A stretch of 64,000 nt of DNA, from the NCBI GenBank assembly GCA_040218445.1, contig JAVJRK010000015.1, forward strand, positions 62,001 through 126,000. The letters are read 5' to 3'. This DNA comes from UBA1479 sp040218445. Its GTDB lineage: Bacteria; Pseudomonadota; Alphaproteobacteria; Rhodospirillales; Casp-alpha2. The position numbers were made by a program, and so were the translations under genes. The notes below the pieces were generated by a model that saw only the letters and a program-made list of their open reading frames with translations, searched no databases and was not told the origin of the DNA. Position 1 is the first letter of the stretch; each line of letters opens with the position of its first letter. Positions 36,821 through 44,727 of the stretch are shown piece after piece.

Positions 36821-37684
36821 TCAGTAGGGCGTCAGGGTTTTCAACGTGCCGACCAAGGTGTCGGCGAACATGTCCGGTGTTTCGTACATCACCCAATGAC
36901 CCGCATCCTTGATGACGTGGAAGGGCGCGTCGGGCTGGAAACTGCGGATGATTTCCTTGCGTTTTTCCAGGCCCTCCCGGCCCATGACGGTGACGTCGTG
37001 TTCTCCCCAAATTCCGGCCATGGAAGCCTTGATATCGGGCAGGGCCTTCAACAGCCGGTCGGTCAGGGAAATCGGCCGGGATCGGATGCGCCCGCGTTCC
37101 AGGTTCTTGCGGTGCATATGGACGGCCAGGTCATCGATGTTGGCGGCGTCGTGCAGCATGAGAATCTGCAGGTTGCGGCGTTGCAATTCGTCGATTTCGT
37201 CCTCGCTCATGCCGTCCTTGGCAAGGGCCGTGCCCTGGGGCGGCGCGTGCAAGGTGCCGAAGCCGCTGGCACCGACGGCAACGAAACTGCGGCAGCGGCC
37301 GGGCGTTTTCGAGGCGACGACGCTGCCGATCAGTCCGCCGAAGGAAAATCCGGCCAGATGGAAGGTGTCACCCGCCGGGACAAGTTCGTCCAGGCCGGCG
37401 ACCAGGATATCGGCGATGTCGTCAGGGGATGTCGGCTTGGGCGGGGCGCCGCTGTCGCCACAGCCGGGGATGTCCGGTGTCAGCAAGGTGAAATGCGGGG
37501 TCAAAAGGGGGATCGAGCGGTACCAATGGGTCCACGACCCCCAGCCGCCGTGCAGCAGCACAAGGGGCGGGCCACTGCCTTCCCAGCGGTGCCAGACCGC
37601 GGGGCCGTTGGGGCCGGGTGTTTCAATGCGTTGGGCTTTGGCGGCCATGGCCGCGACTTCTTTGGATAGGGCTTGGTGGTCCAT
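36821..37684 (-). CDS. Alpha/beta hydrolase
   Basis: 287 residues. HGGWGSWTHW oxyanion motif, nucleophile Ser in LAGFSFGGLIG, acidic residue likely in GEHDVT, and His in DAGHWVMYE: a complete Ser-Asp-His triad of the meta-cleavage/haloperoxidase-like hydrolases. No membrane or signal segment, so cytosolic. In the minus-strand run after the DehI-family gene, 23 bp beyond the 111-aa gene. Substrate unknown. Confidence 0.85.
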   Translation of the reverse strand: MDHQALSKEVAAMAAKAQRIETPGPNGPAVWHRWEGSGPPLVLLHGGWGSWTHWYRSIPLLTPHFTLLTPDIPGCGDSGAPPKPTSPDDIADILVAGLDELVPAGDTFHLAGFSFGGLIGSVVASKTPGRCRSFVAVGASGFGTLHAPPQGTALAKDGMSEDEIDELQRRNLQILMLHDAANIDDLAVHMHRKNLERGRIRSRPISLTDRLLKALPDIKASMAGIWGEHDVTVMGREGLEKRKEIIRSFQPDAPFHVIKDAGHWVMYETPDMFADTLVGTLKTLTPY

Positions 37685-37707
37685 GATGGGCGGGCTTGGT
37701 CTTTTTT

Positions 37708-38043
37708 CTAGTCGTCGGAAATACGGATGTAACCGCGTTCGATGGCGTGAGTCAGTTCCTCATAAGCCTTTCGGGCTTCTTCGTAAATGTCGCGGTACTT
37801 GCGCAGGTTGGTGATTTCGGCGTCGGACGGTGCATGCCCGTCGGCGACGTTCGAGATGTTGAACGCGGCCTGCAGGTAGCGTCCACGCAGGTGGGCCACG
37901 GCCCGGGCAAAGTTGATGACCCGGGCTTCGTTGATGTCGGGAATCAGCGGTCCGATGATCTCGCGGTTGGCTTCGGAGATCAGCATTTCCGCCTTGCGCA
38001 GGAATTGCTGCTGAATACGCAGGTCTTCTTCGTAGGAACTCAT
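37708..38043 (-). CDS. Small helical protein of unknown function
   Basis: 111 residues from the ATG at 38043, which has GGAG 6 bp upstream (an ATG four codons earlier does not). Almost entirely helical and charged, with LRIQQQFLRKAEMLISEANR, VINFARAVAHLRGRYLQAA and LRKYRDIYEEARKAYEELTH. No signal, span or Cys. Not recognised. It lies 88 bp downstream of the DehI-family gene on the same strand. Confidence 0.75.
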   Translation of the reverse strand: MSSYEEDLRIQQQFLRKAEMLISEANREIIGPLIPDINEARVINFARAVAHLRGRYLQAAFNISNVADGHAPSDAEITNLRKYRDIYEEARKAYEELTHAIERGYIRISDD

Positions 38044-38131
38044 GGCGTGCTCCACATGGATGGTTCAGTTCAGCCCCGATAGATTGTTAGCGGAAAGTGG
38101 GGGGGATGTCTGCCCTGGGCGTGCATTCCCC

Positions 38132-39034
38132 TTAGGCTGCGGTTAGCTGATGGCGCAGATAGGCAACGTTCAGGGACAGGCCCGGCAGCAGCCATTGAAA
38201 CAGGCGAACGACGGCGATGACTTCGTCCAGGGGGGCATCTTTTTCCGCGGCCCGGCGCAGGGCTGCACTGTTCAGGCCGCCCGGATTGGGCAGCCCGCTC
38301 AACACTTGGTCGAGAATTCGGCCATGCAGATCCTGGCAGATCGTTTCATGGGCGTCGCCGCCGGCAACCTGGCGCAGGTCCGACCAGGCGGCGGCCCAAT
38401 AACTGGGCCAGCGCGCGAACGCACGGTAGTCCGTATTGACGAACGGCAGGCCGAGAACGGATTTCACATCGTCGAACACCTGTCGGGTCGGGGCGTCGGC
38501 ATGGTGGGCTTCCATTAGGACGAAGGGCACGGCGACGTCCGGGGCATGGCGCCCGGTGAAGGGATCGGCACTGCCGGTATTACCCATTTCCTGCCCTTCC
38601 AGCAGCAGACGCGCGATCATGGCGGTCACCAGATAGGGCTGATTGCCGTGGGAGAAGACCTCGACGCATTCTTGAATGCCCGCGATTTCACGCGGCGCAT
38701 ATCCGGCATCGGTCAGGCGTTGCGATATGGGGGGCGGGGCAAGTTTCGTGACCTCACGTTCAACGAACGCGCGGTTGTCCTGAAAGGCTTGAACAAAGGC
38801 CCCGCATTCCGCCAGCGGCTTCAGGCCGCGCCACAGTTCGGCGAAGAAATGGGGATAATGGGCATAGGCCATGGTGACGACGCCCATCCAGGGAACCTGG
38901 AACGCGGCCTTCATTTCCGCATACCACTGGGCGCGCTGTCCTTCGACCGCGTATTCGGGCACCGGATGAATTGCCGGGACCGGATCGGGCTTCAAGCGGG
39001 GCAACTGGGCCGTGGGGGTGCCTGCCGTGTTCAT
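38132..39034 (-). CDS. DehI-family protein (2-haloacid dehalogenase DehI fold)
   Basis: 300 residues, the length of Pseudomonas DehI, and similar throughout: FQVPWMGVVTMAYAHYPHFF, SHGNQPYLVTAM, DYRAFARWPSYW. DehI hydrolyses D- and L-2-haloacids through a pseudo-dimeric helical fold. From memory its catalytic segment reads LANWP with an essential Asn, which is FARWP here, so dehalogenase activity is questionable. Start at 39034 with AGAAGGGA before it. Preceded on the same strand by two micro-ORFs and a TauD-family gene. Confidence 0.8.
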   Translation of the reverse strand: MNTAGTPTAQLPRLKPDPVPAIHPVPEYAVEGQRAQWYAEMKAAFQVPWMGVVTMAYAHYPHFFAELWRGLKPLAECGAFVQAFQDNRAFVEREVTKLAPPPISQRLTDAGYAPREIAGIQECVEVFSHGNQPYLVTAMIARLLLEGQEMGNTGSADPFTGRHAPDVAVPFVLMEAHHADAPTRQVFDDVKSVLGLPFVNTDYRAFARWPSYWAAAWSDLRQVAGGDAHETICQDLHGRILDQVLSGLPNPGGLNSAALRRAAEKDAPLDEVIAVVRLFQWLLPGLSLNVAYLRHQLTAA

Positions 39035-39178
39035 GGTTCTATCCCTTCTCACGTATTGATGAACGTGTCGCAGGGCATAACGCACGACCGGCGCCGTGGA
39101 CGTCAAGGCGGGTCAGACAGGCTCGACGAAATGTGATCGAAGAAGGTCAGAGTAAAGACGCTGGGACCTTAAAGCACC

Positions 39179-39232
39179 TCAGTCCGTGGGGTGCGGGCCG
39201 TCCAGCGGGTGTTCTTTCTCGTGCGGTGCCAT
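39179..39232 (-). CDS. Micro-ORF A: 17-residue His/Pro-rich peptide
   Basis: Encodes MAPHEKEHPLDGPHPTD. GGAG stands 7 nt before the ATG. The C-terminal HPL(D/E)GPHPTD is shared with the 28-residue peptide encoded 155 bp upstream. Over the ten shared codons five differ synonymously, one is Asp/Glu and four are identical, and both begin the similar part with APH (GCA CCG CAC). That pattern indicates selection on the peptide. Composition is rich in His, Pro and acidic residues; no Cys. Located 145 bp upstream of the DehI-family start. Confidence 0.65.
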   Translation of the reverse strand: MAPHEKEHPLDGPHPTD

Positions 39233-39386
39233 TATTCGGCTCCGTTGCCGTTGGTCGTTGCGGTTGAAGGGAAAGCCTAACGGACCCACGGGGCCGCTTA
39301 CCAGCAACGATCAGACAATGCAGGTATTCCTTATATGCAACCCGTCATGCCACCTGGGTGCTCTGCGCCCCGGGCCGCAATCATGC

Positions 39387-39473
39387 TTAGTCGGTCGGGT
39401 GCGGACCTTCCAACGGATGGTCTGTTTCCCGGGGGGGATGCATGTGCGGTGCTGAGAATGTGGTCTGTCTCAT
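39387..39473 (-). CDS. Micro-ORF B: 28-residue His/Pro-rich peptide
   Basis: Begins MRQTTFSAPHMHPPRETD and continues HPLEGPHPTD to a TAA. AGGAG lies 7 nt before the ATG, the same spacing as for micro-ORF A. It has an N-terminal part missing from A. It could be a precursor with leader (MRQTTFS) and core, or a regulatory leader peptide; the conserved end next to the stop codon fits either. The TauD-family gene is upstream on the same strand. Confidence 0.65.
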   Translation of the reverse strand: MRQTTFSAPHMHPPRETDHPLEGPHPTD

Positions 39474-39649
39474 CTGTTTTCTCCTGATGAACGGACAACC
39501 AAACCAGGGATCAAATCCCCGGAACCGATGCCTCGTCCGACGCTTCCGCCACACAAGGCATCTCTACCTTCTGGTAGCGTAGTAAGAATAGCATAACGAA
39601 CCGTTAATTTCGATAATAAAATTCCCACTGCATGTCAACAGGCGAAATT
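39474..39649 (-). promoter_or_regulatory. Leader/promoter region of micro-ORF B
   Basis: Minus-strand TTGACA at 39638-39633, just past the TauD stop, has only a poor -10 (TATCGA at 17 bp). Two small hairpins follow: CTACC-TTCT-GGTAG (39567-39580 region) and GGGAT-CAA-ATCCC (about 39507-39519). Either may be part of a leader controlling the micro-ORFs. No other gene is apparent here. Confidence 0.35.
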
Positions 39650-40678
39650 TTATATCGCGATTCTTTGCGTCGTCTCAAACAGAGGGCCGAATTCCCGGGT
39701 TTCGGCAAAGGCCGGGGGCAGAGCCACGCCGTTCTGGATGCCCAGCCACAACCGCAGCATATGGCGTTTTTCCTCGCCGGCGGTGGGCGGCGGGTCCGTA
39801 TAGGCGGTCCGGGCATGCAGGGTGGTGAAGTTATTGGCGACCACCATGTCCCCCGGCGACATTTCGAACGACAGGTGGAAGTTGGGGTCCAGGCAAAGGG
39901 CGTCCAGCATGTCCAAGGCCTCGACCTGGGCATCGGTCAGGCGTGGTATTTCGTCGGACCGTTGGGCCAGTTCGATGTAGTGGCGTTTGTACATGACGAA
40001 CCAGCGCCCGCCGTGGAATTGGAAAATCGGCAGCGCCTGATACCAGGGCCGGCCGGGCAGGGCCTGTCCGCGGGCGTCGAAATAAAACGGTTCGGTCAGA
40101 ATTTTCGCCAGATCGGGGCGGCGGCTGAGAATTTCGTTGAACACGGCATGGGCGCTGACGATCAGGGATTGTCCGCCGCCCGTTGACCGGCGGCGGCAGA
40201 ACAAGGCGAAGATGTCGCCGCCGTCATTGTGGAACGGCTGGGCCTCGTTGGTTTGATAGGTGCGCACGTCGGCCTGTTTTTGCAGATTGGCACCGGTATC
40301 CCGGACGTCATGCAGCAGGGTCTTGCGGGCGTCCTGAATCTGCGGCACGCCCAGGTGTTGGCCGATCCCCCAGATCAGGCGTCGGGCCTGTTCTTCGCCC
40401 AATTTATCCAGGCCCGTGCGGACCAGAATGAATCCGGTGCCGTGCGCGGCTTCGTCCCTGATGTCGGCCAGCAGGCCGGCCGCGTCGCCGCCGGGAAAAT
40501 CGTTTTGCGTGATGGACAGCGCGTCGCGTCCGTCGGTCGCATCAAGGGCGGCCATAAGGGCGGCCCGCTGCGCGTCGTTCAGTTCAGTGACCCAGGACCC
40601 GGAACCGGCCAGCCCGGGGCCGGTCCAGCAAGATGGTCCTTCGGCCGGGTAGAGAGGCTCGATGGAAGCGGTGGACAT
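39650..40678 (-). CDS. TauD/TfdA-family 2-oxoglutarate/Fe(II) dioxygenase
   Basis: 342 residues. Iron ligands: HxD in QPFHNDGGD and a distal His in TTLHARTAY; the oxoglutarate-binding Arg in RHMLRLWLG. The large N-terminal part resembles gamma-butyrobetaine hydroxylase/TfdA relatives rather than short TauD. AGGAAA precedes the ATG at 40678; the in-frame start four codons upstream lacks one. Preceded 26 bp upstream by an ATTGTATACAAT palindrome and followed by the two micro-ORFs and the DehI-family gene. Substrate could be a sulfonate, carnitine-like amine or a peptide. Confidence 0.85.
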   Translation of the reverse strand: MSTASIEPLYPAEGPSCWTGPGLAGSGSWVTELNDAQRAALMAALDATDGRDALSITQNDFPGGDAAGLLADIRDEAAHGTGFILVRTGLDKLGEEQARRLIWGIGQHLGVPQIQDARKTLLHDVRDTGANLQKQADVRTYQTNEAQPFHNDGGDIFALFCRRRSTGGGQSLIVSAHAVFNEILSRRPDLAKILTEPFYFDARGQALPGRPWYQALPIFQFHGGRWFVMYKRHYIELAQRSDEIPRLTDAQVEALDMLDALCLDPNFHLSFEMSPGDMVVANNFTTLHARTAYTDPPPTAGEEKRHMLRLWLGIQNGVALPPAFAETREFGPLFETTQRIAI

Positions 40679-40703
40679 GGGTTTCCTCACTCATGGTTTT
40701 TTG

Positions 40704-40715
40704 ATTGTATACAAT
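40704..40715 (-). promoter_or_regulatory. Perfect 12-bp palindromic operator (second copy)
   Basis: ATTGTATACAAT, 26 bp before the TauD-family start and adjoining the stop of the upstream methyltransferase gene (40717-40719). Identical to the site at 27019-27030. Flanks differ, so it is not part of a longer repeat. Confidence 0.6.
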
Positions 40716-40716
40716 A

Positions 40717-42048
40717 TCAATCTAATCTTTCCAGAACCGCGCAGAAAAATCCATCCGTTCCTGTCGATGCCGGTGACAGACGCAGAAAATCGCCTTCGCC
40801 GGGGGGCGGGCCCCCGACGGTTTCGGCCCAAGCTTCGGCCAGGGGAAGAACCCGGAATCCGGGGATATTCTGAAGGAACCAGGCAATCTGTTGTTCGTTT
40901 TCTTCGCGCAAAAGCGAACAGGTCGCGTAGATCAACCGCCCCTGGGGGGCGACAAGCGATGCGGCCTGTTCCATGATCAGACGCTGGGCTTCGACAAGGT
41001 GGTCCAGGTCGTCCGGCTGAAAGCGCCATTTCGCATCCAGGTTACGCCGCCAGGCCCCGGTCCCGGTGCAGGGTACGTCCGCCAAAACCCGGTCGGCCAT
41101 GCCCTTGTTGGCCTTGACCCAGCTGTCATCGCGCGCGGTCACGACCTGACGGCGGACCATGTCGGCACCGGCTCGTTTCAGGCGCGGCGCCATGCGGTCC
41201 ATGCGGTAACGCGAGACATCGCAGGCAATCAGGCGGCCGCGTGGGCCGGACGGGCCGGTGCCGGGCTTCAGGCTGGCGGCCAGGGCCAGGGTCTTGCCGC
41301 CGGCACCGGCGCAATAATCGACCACGGTCATGCCGGGGCGTACACCTGATAGCAAGGCGATCAGTTGCGAGCCTTCGTCTTGAACCTCGAACAGGCCGCG
41401 CTTGAAGGCATGTGTGCCGCCCAGCCGGGCGCGGGTCTGTAGACGCAGGCCAAGGGGCGACAGCGGCGTGGGATCGACCTCTATGCGGTCATCGGAAAGC
41501 ATGGATTGAACCTGTTCGCGCGTTGCCTTCAACGTGTTGACGCGAAGGTCCACGGGCGCTGTCTGGCTGAGTGCCTGAAGTTCGACTTCCAATTGGGGCC
41601 CGAAAATTTCCAGCAGGGACGGCCCCATCCATGACGGGTATTCCAGACGCACCCAATCGGGCATGTCGATATGCATGGGCGGGCGACCGTACAGGGATTC
41701 TGCCAGTTCCTGTTCGCGGTTGTTAAGGGTCGGCGGACAATGCCGGGTGCCGGAAAACAGCCGGGCAAGCTGATCGGGGGATGTGCGCTCATAGACCGCC
41801 ATCTGCGTCAGGATGCGGCTGCGGGGCGTGCTGTCCAGGGCCACGCCCGTGCGCTGTATCCACCAATCCAGGCGGGCCCGGTGGCGCAGGTTTTCATAAA
41901 CGCGGTGGGAAACGGCCCGGCGGTCGCCGGATCCGGCATAGCGGCGGGTGCGGAAATAGCTGTCGATGACGGCGCTGGAATCCTGCGCCTCGGCGGCGAT
42001 CTGCGCCAGCAGTTCGATGCAGGCCTGTACGCGGGCGCCCGGCGTCAT
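40717..42048 (-). CDS. RsmB/NOP2-family RNA cytosine-C5 methyltransferase
   Basis: 443 residues. N-terminal NusB-like helical domain (SYFRTRRYAGSGDRRAVSHRVYE), then an SAM-binding core with VVDYCAGAGGKTLALAA. Two catalytic-type cysteines: DVPCTGTGAWRRN and IYATCSLLREENE, as in 16S rRNA m5C967 methyltransferase. Methylates a cytosine in rRNA. Upstream 239 bp (42049-42287) hold only a divergent promoter region with a GGCACATAGG direct repeat near the next gene. Confidence 0.9.
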   Translation of the reverse strand: MTPGARVQACIELLAQIAAEAQDSSAVIDSYFRTRRYAGSGDRRAVSHRVYENLRHRARLDWWIQRTGVALDSTPRSRILTQMAVYERTSPDQLARLFSGTRHCPPTLNNREQELAESLYGRPPMHIDMPDWVRLEYPSWMGPSLLEIFGPQLEVELQALSQTAPVDLRVNTLKATREQVQSMLSDDRIEVDPTPLSPLGLRLQTRARLGGTHAFKRGLFEVQDEGSQLIALLSGVRPGMTVVDYCAGAGGKTLALAASLKPGTGPSGPRGRLIACDVSRYRMDRMAPRLKRAGADMVRRQVVTARDDSWVKANKGMADRVLADVPCTGTGAWRRNLDAKWRFQPDDLDHLVEAQRLIMEQAASLVAPQGRLIYATCSLLREENEQQIAWFLQNIPGFRVLPLAEAWAETVGGPPPGEGDFLRLSPASTGTDGFFCAVLERLD

Positions 42049-42287
42049 GGAACGCGCTCCTCGATATGATTGGTCGTGGTTATATTCTTCTTTGCGCCAG
42101 AGATTACCCGCGCGCGGGCGTTGCGGCCAAGCCTTTCCATCGCAAAGCCGTGATCGGCATTATGTGTGAATTCGGTCATGTATGGGCGGGTTCATGATAT
42201 AAACAGGCCATCCGGTATGCGGTTTCGCGATCCGTCTGCGTCCCGTTTCCCCGGCACATAGGCTAGGCACATAGGAGTGTCATCACG

Positions 42288-42947
42288 GTGCTGTACCGAT
42301 ATCTTTTCGTTGCCCATTTCCTGCTCGTCAACGTCGTCGCCCTGGGGTTTCTGGGGGCGGCCTATATTCAGGGTTGGCTTGATCCCATCATCGATGCCCC
42401 TTTGTTGGAACTGACCGGCGTGATTTGCGCGGTGTTCGTCTATGGAATGGCGCTGGCCGCATGGAAGATCTGGCAGACCAGCCGGCAGACGGTCGAGGTT
42501 GAAGGGGGGCAGCCCCGGCCGGGCACGCCGGCGTACAAATATTCGGAAGCCCTGGCATCCAGGGACGAACGTCAGATCGACCGCGCGGTCGAAGCCCTGC
42601 GTCTGACCCTGTCCAACCGCATCGTCGTCGTTCGCCATATTGCCAATGCCTTGGTGCTTTTGGGGCTGATCGGCACGGTCATCGGGTTCATCATTTCCCT
42701 GTCCGGGGTCGATCCCACGGCGGCCTCCGATGCCAACAAGGTCGGCGCCATGGTCGCGACCCTGATCAGCGGCATGTCGGTGGCGTTGAATACGACCCTG
42801 GTCGGCTCAATCCTGTACGTCTGGCTGATCGTCAACCACCGCATTCTGGCGACCGGAACGGTGCGGTTGCTGACCACGGTCCTGCACATGCCGGGCACCG
42901 ATGCGGATGCTGTCTCCACCGCCGGCCGGCGCGAAGCGGCGGATTAG
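42288..42947 (+). CDS. MotA/TolQ/ExbB-like proton channel protein
   Basis: 219 residues from GTG with AGGAGTG upstream. About four spans; VRHIANALVLLGLIGTVIGF and LISGMSVALNTTLVGSIL are the two conserved channel helices of the MotA/TolQ/ExbB family. A long cytoplasmic loop between spans 2 and 3 contains EALASRDERQIDRAVEALR. The genes after it look like its ExbD-type partner and accessory membrane proteins; there is no TonB, tol or flagellar gene nearby. Confidence 0.8.
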   Translation: MLYRYLFVAHFLLVNVVALGFLGAAYIQGWLDPIIDAPLLELTGVICAVFVYGMALAAWKIWQTSRQTVEVEGGQPRPGTPAYKYSEALASRDERQIDRAVEALRLTLSNRIVVVRHIANALVLLGLIGTVIGFIISLSGVDPTAASDANKVGAMVATLISGMSVALNTTLVGSILYVWLIVNHRILATGTVRLLTTVLHMPGTDADAVSTAGRREAAD

Positions 42948-42980
42948 GGCGGGGGGACCGGCGCTTCACGGACGCATGCC

Positions 42981-43583
42981 ATGGAAGAACTTGATTATTT
43001 CGATGACGAGGATACTGCCGCGACCGTTTTCCGCGATGTGATCCTGCTGGCGCTGATCGGCTTTGTCGCCATGGTCGTCATGTTGCTGCCGCACCTGCAG
43101 CCGCCCCAGGAAGAACAGGAAGAAGCCAAGGCACCCGGCAACGTGATGGTCGAAATGCATTGGCCCAATGACATGCCCTATGACGTGGACCTTTGGGTCA
43201 AGGCGCCGGGTGAACTGCCGGTCGGTTTCTGGAACCAAAGCGGCTTGACCTTCAACCTGTTGCGGGACGACCTGGGGGTCGAGGGCGACGCGACGGACCG
43301 CAATTATGAAATGTCCTACAGCCGCGGCATCCCGTCGGGGGAATACGTGGTCAACGTGCATATGTACGGCCATGTGCCCCGGGGCGTGCGGGTGCCGGTG
43401 CGGGTCGTGGTCAGCATCAAACGTCCCCTGGAAGACCCGGAACAGATCGCCGCCACCACGGTCGAATTGCGTGGCAAGAACCAGGAGGAAACGGCCTTTC
43501 GTTTCCGCCTGACCGAGAAAGGCCATCTGGTCGAGGGCAGTATCTCGAAGTTGCGCAAGCCGCTGATCACCGAGTTGAATTAA
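42981..43583 (+). CDS. ExbD-topology protein with Ig-like periplasmic domain
   Basis: 200 residues. Short acidic cytosolic tail (EELDYFDDED), one span (residues 20-38, RDVILLALIGFVAMVVMLLP), then a periplasmic beta-rich domain with YDVDLWVKAPGELPVGFW, MSYSRGIPSGEYVVNVHMYG. The topology and D/E-rich N-terminus are those of ExbD/TolR, but the outer domain is not the usual ExbD fold and looks Ig/DUF2135-like. Partner of the preceding TolQ-like protein. Confidence 0.65.
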   Translation: MEELDYFDDEDTAATVFRDVILLALIGFVAMVVMLLPHLQPPQEEQEEAKAPGNVMVEMHWPNDMPYDVDLWVKAPGELPVGFWNQSGLTFNLLRDDLGVEGDATDRNYEMSYSRGIPSGEYVVNVHMYGHVPRGVRVPVRVVVSIKRPLEDPEQIAATTVELRGKNQEETAFRFRLTEKGHLVEGSISKLRKPLITELN

Positions 43584-43605
43584 TCGGACGGGGCAGGAGG
43601 TTTCC

Positions 43606-44124
43606 ATGGATGTCATCTATTTCATCTTCGCGGCGATGACCCTGACCGCGTTCCTGCTGGGCGCGCTGGCCGTCTGGGCGCCGCGCAAGACCTGGGTGCG
43701 TTTCGCGGCCGTGGGGGCCGTGTCCTTGTTGTTGCCGCTCGGCTATGTCCAATTCATGGAATTGATGTCCCGGCCCAAGCCCATGGCCTTCGCCTGGTTC
43801 GAACAAGAACGGGACAAGGCAATCGTTCTGGGCATCGATTTCGACGAAGGGGAACGCATCTATCTGTGGCTTCGCCTGTCCGGCGTGACCGAGCCCCGGT
43901 ACTACTCCATCCCCTGGAACCCGCGCTTTGCCGAGGAACTTCAGGATGGGTTGGAAGACGCCGTGCGGCGTAATTCGGTGCTGGTCATCACCAATCCGTT
44001 TTCCCGGCAGGGGCCCGATGACATGGGTGACCTGAACGTGGAAATCAAACCCCCGCCGCAGCCGCCCTTGAAGGCACCGCAGATGCCGCCGCGCATCATC
44101 GATCCCCGAGAGTTCAAGATTTAG
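43606..44124 (+). CDS. Membrane protein of the TolQ-like module
   Basis: 172 residues. Two N-terminal spans (about 5-25 and 32-50), then a soluble domain with QERDKAIVLGIDFDEGERIYLWLRLSG and a Pro-rich end (IKPPPQPPLKAPQMPPR) like periplasm-spanning linkers. GGCAGGAGG lies 7 nt before the ATG. No family recognised. Third gene in the run begun by the MotA/TolQ-like protein. Confidence 0.7.
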   Translation: MDVIYFIFAAMTLTAFLLGALAVWAPRKTWVRFAAVGAVSLLLPLGYVQFMELMSRPKPMAFAWFEQERDKAIVLGIDFDEGERIYLWLRLSGVTEPRYYSIPWNPRFAEELQDGLEDAVRRNSVLVITNPFSRQGPDDMGDLNVEIKPPPQPPLKAPQMPPRIIDPREFKI

Positions 44125-44237
44125 CCCCGTTTTCGGCTGTGTCCTGCGCAATGCCACCTATACGTAAGTGATAGAGGCTTCCGCACGCGTCTTGCGCCAT
44201 AATTTCCCATACGCGTCAGTTGCAAAGGAGCAAGACC

Positions 44238-44720
44238 ATGGCTGACAAGAACACGGAAGAAATGGACCAGGACATCCCCGAGCCGATCGATAGCGAGGTC
44301 CGGGCGGAACTGTCGCTGATCTACGACAAGGCCAATGATGCCCTGCTGTTCGTCAAATCCCAGCAGTGGTGGACCGTGGGGTCGACTTTGGCGGTCTTCA
44401 TGGGGCTGCTGGTTATTGCCAAGCTGGTCGGCGCCAAGTCTGGATATGTGCATGCGCTGACGGCGCTCATCATTCTGATGACCTGCGCCTGCATCTTCAT
44501 GCTGGTGATCTATCAATTCTGGCAGCACAACGAACTGCAGCGCATCCATGCGGTGGCCAGTCATTTCAGCGCCACGTTCCAGAAAGTGCATAAGATGAAA
44601 TCGCCCCGCGAAGGCAATTATCACCGCTATACGCTTCTGGTCTTCATGATCATCGTGGTTGTGATGGGGGCGGTGATCACCTACCAGGGCCTGGATCAGT
44701 TGCCGCGCTGGCCGCGTTAG
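44238..44720 (+). CDS. Small membrane protein, unknown
   Basis: 160 residues. Acidic N-terminus (DKNTEEMDQDIPEPIDSE), then about three spans, with GSTLAVFMGLLVIAKLVGA, LTALIILMTCACIFMLVIYQF and YTLLVFMIIVVVMGAVITY. AAGGAG lies 7 bp before the ATG. Fourth in the same direction as the TolQ-like genes but 113 bp apart; possibly separate. Not recognised. Confidence 0.7.
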   Translation: MADKNTEEMDQDIPEPIDSEVRAELSLIYDKANDALLFVKSQQWWTVGSTLAVFMGLLVIAKLVGAKSGYVHALTALIILMTCACIFMLVIYQFWQHNELQRIHAVASHFSATFQKVHKMKSPREGNYHRYTLLVFMIIVVVMGAVITYQGLDQLPRWPR

Positions 44721-44727
44721 GGGTGGC

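Noticed and set aside
39331..39384. A third possible micro-ORF (MIAARGAEHPGG...) between the two His/Pro-rich peptides
   Set aside because: No Shine-Dalgarno and no similarity to the HPL(D/E)GPHPTD end; its start lies just after micro-ORF B's stop.
39186..39455. 89-codon open frame on the plus strand across the micro-peptide region
   Set aside because: It is antisense to the two micro-ORFs and shows no ribosome site or family features; its Cys-rich product arises from complementary codons.
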